Source: an uncultured Alphaproteobacteria bacterium (lineage in GTDB: Bacteria > Pseudomonadota > Alphaproteobacteria > HIMB59 > GCA-002718135). Taken from it: a DNA stretch of 35,248 nucleotides. The notes beneath the pieces were generated by a model, which saw nothing but the letters and a program-made list of their open reading frames with translations, searched no databases and had not been told where the DNA came from. The DNA lies in the NCBI GenBank assembly GCA_902596065.1, contig CACJSL010000008.1, positions 1 through 35,248 on the forward strand, read 5' to 3'. Position 1 is the first letter of the stretch, and every line of letters starts with the position of its first letter. The translations under genes were made by a program, and so were the position numbers. Shown piece after piece: positions 25,387 through 33,384 of this stretch.

Positions 25387-26619
25387 TTAGTTATTTGACC
25401 AATAGTTGTCAGCTAAAGTTTGTAAATTTTCCATTACATCTTTGTAGCTTGTTGGATCAAGTACAAATTTTGAAATTTCATCTACAGCAGCCTCACAAAT
25501 TTCTGTTGGAGTAGCTTCCCAATATCTATTGATTTGGCGATAACCTCCTTCATTAATTTCTTTAACTAAGTCTCCAACTTCACCTCCTGGTAAAGCAGCA
25601 TTTAAGTTATGAGGGGGAAAGAACATAAGTTCTGTCCATTTAGCTGAAGCAGCTTCAGACATCCAAAAATCAATTGCATCTAACGCTGCATCTTTGTCTT
25701 TTGCATTTTTTGCAACCATTATTGGACCAGCTTCAAAGATTACTGATGGAGGAAGAGATGCATTTTTATTTGGTAATACAAAGTATCCCCATTCATCACC
25801 TTCTTTAATTCCGCCTCCAGTAACAGTAGAAGCAAACCAAGTACCAACTAACATGTGAACTACTTCTCCTTTAGAGAAACTGTTGTTCATTGAATCACCT
25901 GTTGTGAATCCAAAAGCTGCACTTCCATCATCCATCCAACCTTTGTCCATCCAAGATTTCCAAGTTAAAAACGCTTCCTCAACTTGAGGGTCAGTATATT
26001 TAGCTCTTCCTTCTACTAAATCTTCATAAAAGTCAGGGTCAGAACGAATTAAAAACTCTTCAAACCAAATAAATGCAGGCCATCTGCCTTCTATTGTTTG
26101 TCCAACAGGAGTTCTGCCAGATGCTTTTATTTTTTCAAAATTTGATTCTAATTCTTCCCAAGTTTTTGGTTCACTAAGTCCAAGTTCTGCGTAAACAAGT
26201 TTATTGTAATACATTGGCCAAAAGGCAATTAAACTTGGAACAGCATAAGTTTTGCCATCAAATTGAAAAGCTTTTGCCAAGTCAGGAGAAACTTGTCCTG
26301 CAGCAATATATTTATCCCATATTGGACTTAAATCCTCAACTAAACCAGCGTCAACCATATCTTTCATTCTGTATCCAGCCCACCAAGTAAATAAACCTGG
26401 AGGATCAGCTCTTAAAGATTGTCTGACAGTAGCTTGGAAACTAGAAGTATCTGCAAACGGAGTAATCTCATAACTATTGTTAGAGTCCAAATCAAAAGTT
26501 TCTATCCACCAGTCTTGCCAACCTGCTTTGTCATGATAAAGTTGAACATCTCCTGCTAAAGAAAAATTAGCAGAAAATAAAAACGTCAATCCAATTAATA
26601 TTGAAGTTAATTTTCTCAT
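25387..26619 (-). CDS. ABC transporter sugar-binding protein
   Basis: The 410-residue family 1 solute-binding protein has a cleavable signal peptide (about residues 1-22, ending SLAGD). Blocks typical of sugar binders are GLFTWWAGYRMKDMVDAGLV (about 75-94), YAVPSLIAFWPMYYNKLVY (about 128-146), PKTWEELESNFEKIKASG, and FSKGEVVHMLVGTWFAST. Many Trp residues line the likely pocket, as expected for carbohydrate ligands. A near-perfect Shine-Dalgarno AGGAGGAA (26626-26633) precedes the ATG. The protein is less Lys/Asn-rich than its neighbours, as expected for an abundant periplasmic protein. It is first in the operon; 26620-26777 contains only A+T-rich promoter DNA with no operator I can identify. 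Confidence 0.94.
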   Translation of the reverse strand: MRKLTSILIGLTFLFSANFSLAGDVQLYHDKAGWQDWWIETFDLDSNNSYEITPFADTSSFQATVRQSLRADPPGLFTWWAGYRMKDMVDAGLVEDLSPIWDKYIAAGQVSPDLAKAFQFDGKTYAVPSLIAFWPMYYNKLVYAELGLSEPKTWEELESNFEKIKASGRTPVGQTIEGRWPAFIWFEEFLIRSDPDFYEDLVEGRAKYTDPQVEEAFLTWKSWMDKGWMDDGSAAFGFTTGDSMNNSFSKGEVVHMLVGTWFASTVTGGGIKEGDEWGYFVLPNKNASLPPSVIFEAGPIMVAKNAKDKDAALDAIDFWMSEAASAKWTELMFFPPHNLNAALPGGEVGDLVKEINEGGYRQINRYWEATPTEICEAAVDEISKFVLDPTSYKDVMENLQTLADNYWSNN

Positions 26620-26777
26620 TATAAATTCCTCCTATAGAAATAGTAATTATAATTAAGATTTATATTGAAGTAATAAATTAAATAAGGAAACTAAATAAAA
26701 TATATATAATTAATATATGCATTATTACTATTTTCTTTATATTCTATTAAAACAGAGATAATTATATGCTCTAAAAT

Positions 26778-27533
26778 ATGAGCGCCAAAAAGAATTATGT
26801 AAAACAAAAATTAATGAAAAATGAAATATGCGTTGGGATTTGGTCAATAATTTCATCAGAAAGTAATCTTGATATTTTCTCAAAATCAAAACTTGATTTT
26901 ATACTTTTAGATATGGAACATGGCAACTATATACACAACATAGAAAATTCAATTAGAATAGTTGAGTCAAATAATTGTTCACCTATTTTAAGGCCTCCAA
27001 CTTTCAACTCTCATTTTATTCAAAATGCTTTAGATTTTGGAATACATGGATTAATTGTTCCTCAAATTAAGTCTTTAGAAGAACTTAATCAATATATCAG
27101 CAATACTGTATTCCCTCCAAAAGGAATTAGAGGATTTAATCCTTTTGTTAGATCAGCTTCTTACGGTATGAAAAATAATTTAAATAATAATAATGATGAA
27201 TTCGCATTAAAGTCGATGATACTTGAACATAAGGATCTTTTAAATAAACTTGATGAAATTAGTAAAATAGAATTTTTAGATTTAGTTTATATTGGCGCTT
27301 ACGATTTATCCAAGTCATTAAATATTGACCCAACAGGAAATGAAATGAAAAAAATTATAAAAGAAACAACTGAAGTTCTTCGAAAGAATAATATTAATGT
27401 TGGAGCTATTGTATTTAATAAAGAAGATTTCAAAGAATTAACAAATTATGGTGTCAATTTTATAGTTTACTCCGTCGACTCTAAGATTATTGCTTCAGGA
27501 ATAGATTCATTTATTAGTGATATTGAAATATAA
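26778..27533 (+). CDS. HpcH/HpaI family aldolase
   Basis: The 251-residue protein belongs to the class II, metal-dependent pyruvate aldolases that split 2-keto-3-deoxy sugars into pyruvate and an aldehyde. Marks are VGIWSIISSESNLDIF (about 19-34), FILLDMEHGN (about 41-50), ILRPPTFN, FGIHGLIVPQIKSLEE (about 92-107), the PPKGIRGF loop and a metal-site region near MILEHKD. The usual GPxDLS segment is GAYDLSKSL here. It lies directly beyond the solute-binding protein gene on the other strand and shares its promoter region, so it may take a keto-deoxy acid formed by the cassette. It is convergent with ispE, seven bases away. Confidence 0.85.
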   Translation: MSAKKNYVKQKLMKNEICVGIWSIISSESNLDIFSKSKLDFILLDMEHGNYIHNIENSIRIVESNNCSPILRPPTFNSHFIQNALDFGIHGLIVPQIKSLEELNQYISNTVFPPKGIRGFNPFVRSASYGMKNNLNNNNDEFALKSMILEHKDLLNKLDEISKIEFLDLVYIGAYDLSKSLNIDPTGNEMKKIIKETTEVLRKNNINVGAIVFNKEDFKELTNYGVNFIVYSVDSKIIASGIDSFISDIEI

Positions 27534-27540
27534 ATATAAC

Positions 27541-28350
27541 TTATAAATAATTTATATTATTTTCACATACGTGGGTCCAAAGTTTACTATACTTATTTTT
27601 AAAAATTTCATTAGCCTTTAAAGCTTCTAATTTTTTTTCAAATGCTGCATAAAAACAAGAGCCTGTTCCTGTCATTCTTGTAAAAAGAGTGTTATCAAAA
27701 GTCTTTAAATAACTAAAAATTTCATTGAAGTATAAATTTTCTTCTATTACAATTTTTTCAAAGTCATTTCCTGTATCATTACTATTTTCATTAGTACTTT
27801 TTATATCTAATTTTTCATACATTTCTTTTGTTGAATGATTAAAATTAGGTTTAATTAATAAAAAATATAATTTAGGAAAAGTAGCTGGAGAAATTTTTTC
27901 TCCAATTCCAGTAATTATGCAATTTTTTGCAAATAAAAAACTAGGAATATCAGATCCTATAGAAACATAAGCACTCGGCTCTTTTAGATGAATATAATTC
28001 ATATCATGTAATCCTTTTATTAATCCTGCTGCATTGGTAGAAGCTGAGCCGAGCCCTCCTTGCACTGGAATGTTTTTAGTTACAGTAATATCAAAATGTA
28101 AATTTTTATCTAAGTCCAAAAACTTTAGCGTTTTTAGAATAATACAATCATTATATTTATTATTTTTAGGTTTAAAAAATCCTTTATATTTTATTTTTGT
28201 TTCATCACTTTTTTTAATGTCAATTTTATCAAATAAATCAATAAATGTTATTCCTGTTCTTAGTGAATGAAATCCATCTATTCTTTTGTTTAAAACTTTT
28301 AAAAATATATTCAATTTAGCAGGTGCTAAAATAGTTTTACTATCCAGCAT
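27541..28350 (-). CDS. ispE: 4-diphosphocytidyl-2-C-methyl-D-erythritol kinase
   Basis: The GHMP-family kinase that phosphorylates CDP-methylerythritol in the non-mevalonate isoprenoid pathway. The start reads LAPAKLNIFLKVLNKRIDGFH (about residues 8-28), which is typical of IspE. The phosphate loop NIPVQGGLGSASTNAAGL (about 90-107) carries a GLGSAS core where the enterobacterial form has GLGGGS, and the last motif is MTGTGSCFYAAFE. At 269 residues it is slightly short for the family. Its ATG overlaps the end of the TPR gene by 11 bases, so the two are coupled. Confidence 0.93.
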   Translation of the reverse strand: MLDSKTILAPAKLNIFLKVLNKRIDGFHSLRTGITFIDLFDKIDIKKSDETKIKYKGFFKPKNNKYNDCIILKTLKFLDLDKNLHFDITVTKNIPVQGGLGSASTNAAGLIKGLHDMNYIHLKEPSAYVSIGSDIPSFLFAKNCIITGIGEKISPATFPKLYFLLIKPNFNHSTKEMYEKLDIKSTNENSNDTGNDFEKIVIEENLYFNEIFSYLKTFDNTLFTRMTGTGSCFYAAFEKKLEALKANEIFKNKYSKLWTHVCENNINYL

Positions 28351-29665
28351 TATTTTTTTCCAACTTTTTCTTTATATCGTTTAAGATTATATCTTCTGGA
28401 TTTGCTATATCTAAAACTTGTTTCCATAAATAAATAGCTTCTCTTTTTCTATTTAAAGCTAAATATATATCAGCCAAATGATCCAACGATATTATCTCAC
28501 TTGGAGCAATTGAGATGACTTCTTCCATTAATTCAGCTGCTTTTTTAAACTCCTTTTTTTTATAATAAGCCCAAGCTAGGCTATCTAAAATATAATGATT
28601 ATCAGGCTCGTTTTTATTTGCTTTAATTAACATTTTCATTGCTTTATCAATATTAATATCTCTTTCTAGCCATCCATAAGCTAAATAATTTAAAACATCT
28701 GCAGATTCATAATTAATTAACTCTAAAGATTTAATAAAATCTTTTTCTGCCAAATTCCATTTATCTAATCTTTCAAAACAAATGCCCCTTAGATATAATA
28801 TATTCCAATTTTCATCAGAAGATTGATTAGTATTCTCAATGATTTGAGAATAATAAAAAATTGCATCTTCATATTTTTTTTTCAAACGATAAAGTTCTGC
28901 TAAAGCAAGTTTAAGTTCAAGATCATCTTGATAAATATTTGTTAAGCTTAAAAGTTTTTTTTCACCTTGTTGAAAAAATCCTTCCTTACTTTTATTAATT
29001 GCTATATTTTTCTGACTTTCAATGTAAAGACTGTGGTTGTTGCTAATTTTGCTATAATAATATTCAGCTTTAGAATAATTTTTTAAAAATTGATAAATTT
29101 GAGCAGTATAAAAATTTGTTTCATGAAAATTTTCATCCAAAATATTTGCTATAGATAAATAAAATAGTAAATAATTATAGTTTACCTTTTTGCTAACCAA
29201 ACTTTCATTAGATGTCTGAATAATTTCAAAAATAGATTTAGAATTTTCAGTATTTGTTTTGATTTTTCCATCAGGTAGAAAAAAAATATAATTTAACATT
29301 TCTAGATTATATTTTTTAATATTTTTACTATACTTCTTAAATGTATAAGTATCGTTCTTAGATTTTGCATAACTTAAAATTACCAACAACGCTTCTTCGT
29401 GGCCCTCATTAATTTTAATTAATTTTAAAGCTATTTTTTGAGCCTCTTCTAAATAATTTAGATTAATTGAAACTAAAAGCTGGTTTTCTAAATCTGATTT
29501 GCGCAAATCTTTCTCAGTAGATGCAAGTTCAGTATATGCTGTTTCGTAGTCAAACATATTAATAGCAGTTTTTGAAATTAAAAAAGAAGAAGAGCTCAAG
29601 GCAAAAGCTGAGTTAAAAAATAAAATTGTCCATATAAAAGCGATTTTTTTATAATTATTACTCAT
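28340..29665 (-). CDS. Exported TPR-repeat protein
   Basis: The 441-residue protein has a signal-like N-terminus (about residues 1-23, IAFIWTILFFNSAFALSSS) and at least five tetratricopeptide repeats in its second half. Repeats are seen at AELYRLKKKYEDAIFYYSQI, LRGICFERLDKWNLAEKDFI, LAYGWLERDINIDKAMKML, LDSLAWAYYKKKEFKKAAEL and LDHLADIYLALNRKREAIYL. It belongs to the conserved alphaproteobacterial TPR proteins encoded just before ispE. Its function is likely protein scaffolding in the envelope; no enzyme domain is visible. Confidence 0.85.
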   Translation of the reverse strand: MSNNYKKIAFIWTILFFNSAFALSSSSFLISKTAINMFDYETAYTELASTEKDLRKSDLENQLLVSINLNYLEEAQKIALKLIKINEGHEEALLVILSYAKSKNDTYTFKKYSKNIKKYNLEMLNYIFFLPDGKIKTNTENSKSIFEIIQTSNESLVSKKVNYNYLLFYLSIANILDENFHETNFYTAQIYQFLKNYSKAEYYYSKISNNHSLYIESQKNIAINKSKEGFFQQGEKKLLSLTNIYQDDLELKLALAELYRLKKKYEDAIFYYSQIIENTNQSSDENWNILYLRGICFERLDKWNLAEKDFIKSLELINYESADVLNYLAYGWLERDINIDKAMKMLIKANKNEPDNHYILDSLAWAYYKKKEFKKAAELMEEVISIAPSEIISLDHLADIYLALNRKREAIYLWKQVLDIANPEDIILNDIKKKLEKNNAG

Positions 29666-29715
29666 TTACAAATTTACATTCTAAATTAAAGATACTAAAA
29701 ATAATAATCACTAAT

Positions 29716-30420
29716 ATGACTAATATTTCTATTAATTCCTATATAAAATTTCTTAAAAATATTGGTATTTATTCTTTTTTGCAAGATCAACCGAATAATT
29801 ACTTTAATATAAATGACAATAAAGGTTTAAATAAAAATTTAAATACAATTGAAGAGATAAAAAGTATTGAGGACCTCAAATCCTATATTAAAAACTCAGA
29901 AATATGTAATTTAAAAAAGACAGCTATTAATACAGTTATAGGTGATGGAAATGAAAATGCTAATATTATGCTTATAGGTGAAGCTCCTGGAGCAGAAGAG
30001 GATAAAGTTGGAAAACCATTTGTAGGAGCTGCAGGAATTTTGCTAAATAAGATGTTAAATGCAATTGATTTAAAAAGAGAGGATATCTATATTACAAATA
30101 TTATACCCTGGCGTCCTCCTAATAATAGAACACCTACAAATGATGAGATTTTACAATGCTTACCTTTTGTTCAAAAAATTATTGAAATTGTAAAACCCAA
30201 TTTGATTCTACTTTTAGGAGCTACATCAGCTAAAGCTATACTTAATTCAAATTTAAGTATTGCAAAACTAAGAGGAGAATGGCATGAGTATCAAAGCATC
30301 AACCATAAAGAGAAAGTAAATTGTCTTGTAACTTATCATCCTGCTTTTTTGTTAAGATCTCCAAATTATAAAAAAGAATCATGGAAAGATTTACAGAAAT
30401 TTCAAAGAAATTTTCAATGA
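29716..30420 (+). CDS. Uracil-DNA glycosylase, family 4-like
   Basis: The 234-residue protein has the family 4 catalytic motif GEAPGAEEDKVGKPFVGAAG (residues 88-107), WRPPNNRTPTNDEI (about 132-145), and YHPAFLLRSP near the end. It removes uracil from DNA. The iron-sulfur cluster of family 4 normally uses four cysteines; only C64 and C148 are in place, while the second and third positions are K67 and W132. The alphaproteobacterial branch I recall has the same replacements, so the enzyme may lack the cluster. The first ~55 residues are a variable extension. The stop overlaps the start of the lytic transglycosylase gene (ATGA). Confidence 0.88.
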   Translation: MTNISINSYIKFLKNIGIYSFLQDQPNNYFNINDNKGLNKNLNTIEEIKSIEDLKSYIKNSEICNLKKTAINTVIGDGNENANIMLIGEAPGAEEDKVGKPFVGAAGILLNKMLNAIDLKREDIYITNIIPWRPPNNRTPTNDEILQCLPFVQKIIEIVKPNLILLLGATSAKAILNSNLSIAKLRGEWHEYQSINHKEKVNCLVTYHPAFLLRSPNYKKESWKDLQKFQRNFQ

Positions 30421-32165
30421 TATTTAAAAATTATTTATTTTTTTTATTTTTTTTATTTTTATCATTTAATGGTTCGGCAAATATAATTAATGATCAAATA
30501 AGCAGTAAATATGATCAAATTTTCTCTGATAAATTGTTATCAAACTCAGATATAAAAAGTTACCAAAAAATCTTTGAGTTACAAGAAAGTTGCAAATGGA
30601 AAAAAGCAAATAAAAATATATTATTGTTAAAAAATAAAATCTTAATGGGCCATGTATTGGCGCACCGATACCTTCACCCAAACTGCTATAAATCAGAGTT
30701 TTTGGAACTTACATTTTGGTTAAAAAAATATAATGATCACCCTCAAGCTAAACGGATTTATAGGTTGGCTATAAAAAGAATGCCGAAAGGATATAAATCA
30801 CCAAATAAACCAATTAAACCCATCGGAATAGAAAAACAGAAATTAAACAATTATAAAAAAAATACTGATTATAAAACTATTTTAAAACTCTCCAAAAATC
30901 AAAGACTAGAAAAACAAAAATTACTAAATGCAATTAAATCTCGAGTAAATAGAGGTTGGCCTACTGGAGCAGTTAAATTACTTAGTCAAAGAGATGTTAA
31001 TATTTTACTTGATCAAGTAGAAATAGATCAACAAAAAGAATTAATTGCAAAAGGATATTTTCTTGCAAATAAAAATGAATTATCAATAAAATACTCTGCA
31101 GAAGCTCTTGAAAATTCATCTCTTTATGTGCCTTATGCCGGATGGACTGCAGGATTGGCTGCATGGAGACTAGAACAATACGAATTAGCTGCTGAATATT
31201 TTTCAAATTTCTCTATTTCTCTAAGGGATGATGTTTGGCATCAAGCCTCAGGTGCGTTTTGGGCTGCAAGAGCATATGCTAAACTTAATAAATATGAAGA
31301 TATAAATTTCTGGCTTAATAGAGCTGCAAAAAATCCAGTTAGTTTTTATGGATTATTAGCATCCGAAATATTAGGGATTAATAATCCAATAGATTGGTCT
31401 TCTGAAATATTATCTGAAACAGATGATGTTAATCTTTTTGCACTACCTAGTGGAAAACGTATTAAAGCTCTTATACAAATCGGGCTACCTTATCAGTTAG
31501 AAGATGAAATAGTTCATATGAATTCAGTCATGAATAAAAGTGTTGCAATAAAATCTCTTGATGTTGCTCAACATTTTAATCTAGCTTACACTCAACTTAA
31601 AATAGTAAATACACTAATGCGATATGGTGTAGATATTCCAACAAGACTATTATATCCAACACCTATTTGGAAACCTAAAAATGGCTTTACTCTAGAACAG
31701 GAGTTAATTTATGCATTTATGCACCAGGAGTCCCTATTTAATGAAAATGCTAAAAGTCATAGAGGTGCTATTGGATTAATGCAAATTATGCCTTCAACTG
31801 CAAAATTTATTTCAACAAATAAAGATGTAAAAAGAAATAATTCTAATATTTTAAAAGTTCCAGAAATTAATCTTGATGTTGGTCAAGAGTATATTGAATA
31901 TTTATTAAAATTAAAAATTGTTGATAATAATCTTATTTTTTTAACAGCAGCATATAATGGAGGTCCTGGTAATTTACAAAAATGGAAAGAAAATATTAAT
32001 TATTTGGATGATCCTTTATTCTTTATGGAAAGTATCCCTTCTAGAGAAACAAGATGGTTTATTGAAAAAGTTTTAACAAAATATTGGATATATAAAAACA
32101 AATTTGGCTCTGAAGCTAACTCTCTAAAATTACTCGCTTACGGAAAAAACCCAATATATAAATAA
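30417..32165 (+). CDS. Soluble lytic murein transglycosylase (Slt family)
   Basis: The protein cleaves peptidoglycan glycan strands in the periplasm. I chose the ATG at 30417 over an upstream ATG at 30381 because it gives a clean signal peptide (LFFLFFLFLSFNGSA) and an ATGA overlap with the preceding gene, so 582 residues. The N-terminal two thirds form the helical superhelix, with WAARAYAKLNKYEDINFWLNR as a typical piece. The catalytic domain has Glu438 in MHQESLFNENAKSHRGAIGL, then MQIMPSTAKFI and LTAAYNGGPGNLQKW, the GEWL/SLT motifs. It ends one base before the MoaB/MogA gene. Confidence 0.93.
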   Translation: MIFKNYLFFLFFLFLSFNGSANIINDQISSKYDQIFSDKLLSNSDIKSYQKIFELQESCKWKKANKNILLLKNKILMGHVLAHRYLHPNCYKSEFLELTFWLKKYNDHPQAKRIYRLAIKRMPKGYKSPNKPIKPIGIEKQKLNNYKKNTDYKTILKLSKNQRLEKQKLLNAIKSRVNRGWPTGAVKLLSQRDVNILLDQVEIDQQKELIAKGYFLANKNELSIKYSAEALENSSLYVPYAGWTAGLAAWRLEQYELAAEYFSNFSISLRDDVWHQASGAFWAARAYAKLNKYEDINFWLNRAAKNPVSFYGLLASEILGINNPIDWSSEILSETDDVNLFALPSGKRIKALIQIGLPYQLEDEIVHMNSVMNKSVAIKSLDVAQHFNLAYTQLKIVNTLMRYGVDIPTRLLYPTPIWKPKNGFTLEQELIYAFMHQESLFNENAKSHRGAIGLMQIMPSTAKFISTNKDVKRNNSNILKVPEINLDVGQEYIEYLLKLKIVDNNLIFLTAAYNGGPGNLQKWKENINYLDDPLFFMESIPSRETRWFIEKVLTKYWIYKNKFGSEANSLKLLAYGKNPIYK

Positions 32166-32166
32166 T

Positions 32167-32697
32167 ATGAATAAAATTGATAATTCCATAAAATTTACTT
32201 CTATTAATATTGGTTTAGTTACTATTTCAGATAGTAGAAATGAAGATAATGACAAATCAGGAAATTTACTAAAAGACAAAATTAATAACTTTGGTCATAA
32301 AGTTTATAAAAAAATTATTATTAAAGATGATTTAGATTTAATAAAAAAAACAATCTCAGATTTAACAAATGATACTAAAATAGATGCAATAATTACTACT
32401 GGTGGAACTGGTTTAACAGGTAGAGACTCAACACCTGAAGCTATAATAGAAATGGCTGACAAAATAATTGATGGATTTGGTGAATTATTTAGACAACTAA
32501 GTTATGAAAAAATAGGAACTTCTACTATTCAATCACGTGCGTTAGCAGGAATTATTAATAATACATATATTTTTTCTCTTCCTGGCTCGCCTGGCGCTTG
32601 CAAAGATGGTTGGAATCTAATTTTAAAATATCAACTTGATATTAGACACAAACCCTGTAATTTTATTGAAATCATGCCAAGGTTGAAAGAAAAATAA
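32167..32697 (+). CDS. moaB: Molybdenum cofactor protein MoaB/MogA family
   Basis: The 176-residue protein has the MoCF-binding fold. Clear marks are LVTISDSRNEDNDKSGNLL (about residues 18-36), IITTGGTGLTGRDSTPEAI (about 76-94), and SLPGSPGACKDGWNLIL (about 138-154). It would adenylate molybdopterin before metal insertion, or be the MoaB paralogue with less clear activity. No other cofactor gene is in the window. It sits tightly between the transglycosylase and rnhB genes, with one base on each side. Confidence 0.9.
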   Translation: MNKIDNSIKFTSINIGLVTISDSRNEDNDKSGNLLKDKINNFGHKVYKKIIIKDDLDLIKKTISDLTNDTKIDAIITTGGTGLTGRDSTPEAIIEMADKIIDGFGELFRQLSYEKIGTSTIQSRALAGIINNTYIFSLPGSPGACKDGWNLILKYQLDIRHKPCNFIEIMPRLKEK

Positions 32698-32698
32698 T

Positions 32699-33325
32699 TT
32701 GCCAGATTTTAGTATTGAAAAAGAATACAATAAAAATGTAGTGGGAATAGATGAGGTAGGTAGAGGGCCTTTAGCTGGACCTGTAATAAGTTGTGCTGTT
32801 ATTTTTTATGATCATGAAATGAATAATGATAGTTTTAAATTAATAAATGACTCTAAAAAATTATCAAAAATAAATAGAATAAAAATTTTTAAGTTAATTT
32901 ATCAATTACAAGAAACAAAAAAAATTAAATTTAGCTTAGGAATGGCTAATGTAAAAGAAATTGATGAATTAAATATTTTAGAGGCTACTAAATTATCAAT
33001 GAAAAGAGCTGTTATAAAACTCAACCGCCCCCCTTTACCTTTAATAATTGATGGTAAGATAGATCTTAAATTAAGGAATTATCCCAGTCATGGGATTATC
33101 AAAGGAGATCAAAAATCTTTAAGTATTGCTACTGCATCAATTATAGCAAAAGTTCATCGTGACAGATATATGCAATTTTTATCTTATACTTTTCCTTATT
33201 ACAATTGGTCCTCTAATGCTGGATATGGAACAAAAAAACATATTGAACAAATATGCAAAAAAGGAATCACTATTCATCATCGTAAAAGTTTTGAGCCTAT
33301 AAAGTCGCTTATCCATAACAAATGA
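32699..33325 (+). CDS. rnhB: Ribonuclease HII
   Basis: The 208-residue enzyme cuts RNA in RNA-DNA hybrids and at single ribonucleotides. The first acidic motif is VVGIDEVGRGPLAGPV (about 14-29), with the DE pair. NDSKKLSK follows, then IDGK, and the HRDRYM helix (about 156-161). The family SNAGYGTKKH block is near residue 178. I accept a TTG start at 32699 because no ATG or GTG in frame lies upstream before the previous stop and later Met codons would remove the catalytic motif. Confidence 0.94.
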   Translation: MPDFSIEKEYNKNVVGIDEVGRGPLAGPVISCAVIFYDHEMNNDSFKLINDSKKLSKINRIKIFKLIYQLQETKKIKFSLGMANVKEIDELNILEATKLSMKRAVIKLNRPPLPLIIDGKIDLKLRNYPSHGIIKGDQKSLSIATASIIAKVHRDRYMQFLSYTFPYYNWSSNAGYGTKKHIEQICKKGITIHHRKSFEPIKSLIHNK

Positions 33326-33378
33326 TTCTCCTTGTTGATAACTTAGGTTGACCTGATTCCATAACTCGTTAAAGATTC
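33324..33378. promoter_or_regulatory. Cluster of three GANTC sites in the ccrM leader
   Basis: GATTC occurs at 33324-33328, 33355-33359 and 33374-33378, all within 60 bases before the ccrM start. GATTC is a CcrM methylation target (GANTC). At the approximate base composition of the window about 0.2 sites are expected in such a stretch. The arrangement resembles the methylated sites in the Caulobacter ccrM promoter that switch the gene off after full methylation. Confidence 0.6.
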
Positions 33379-33384
33379 TATGTG

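Noticed and set aside
30430-30470. Long T-rich homopolymer-like stretch
   Set aside because: It encodes the Phe/Leu core of the lytic transglycosylase signal peptide and needs no other explanation.
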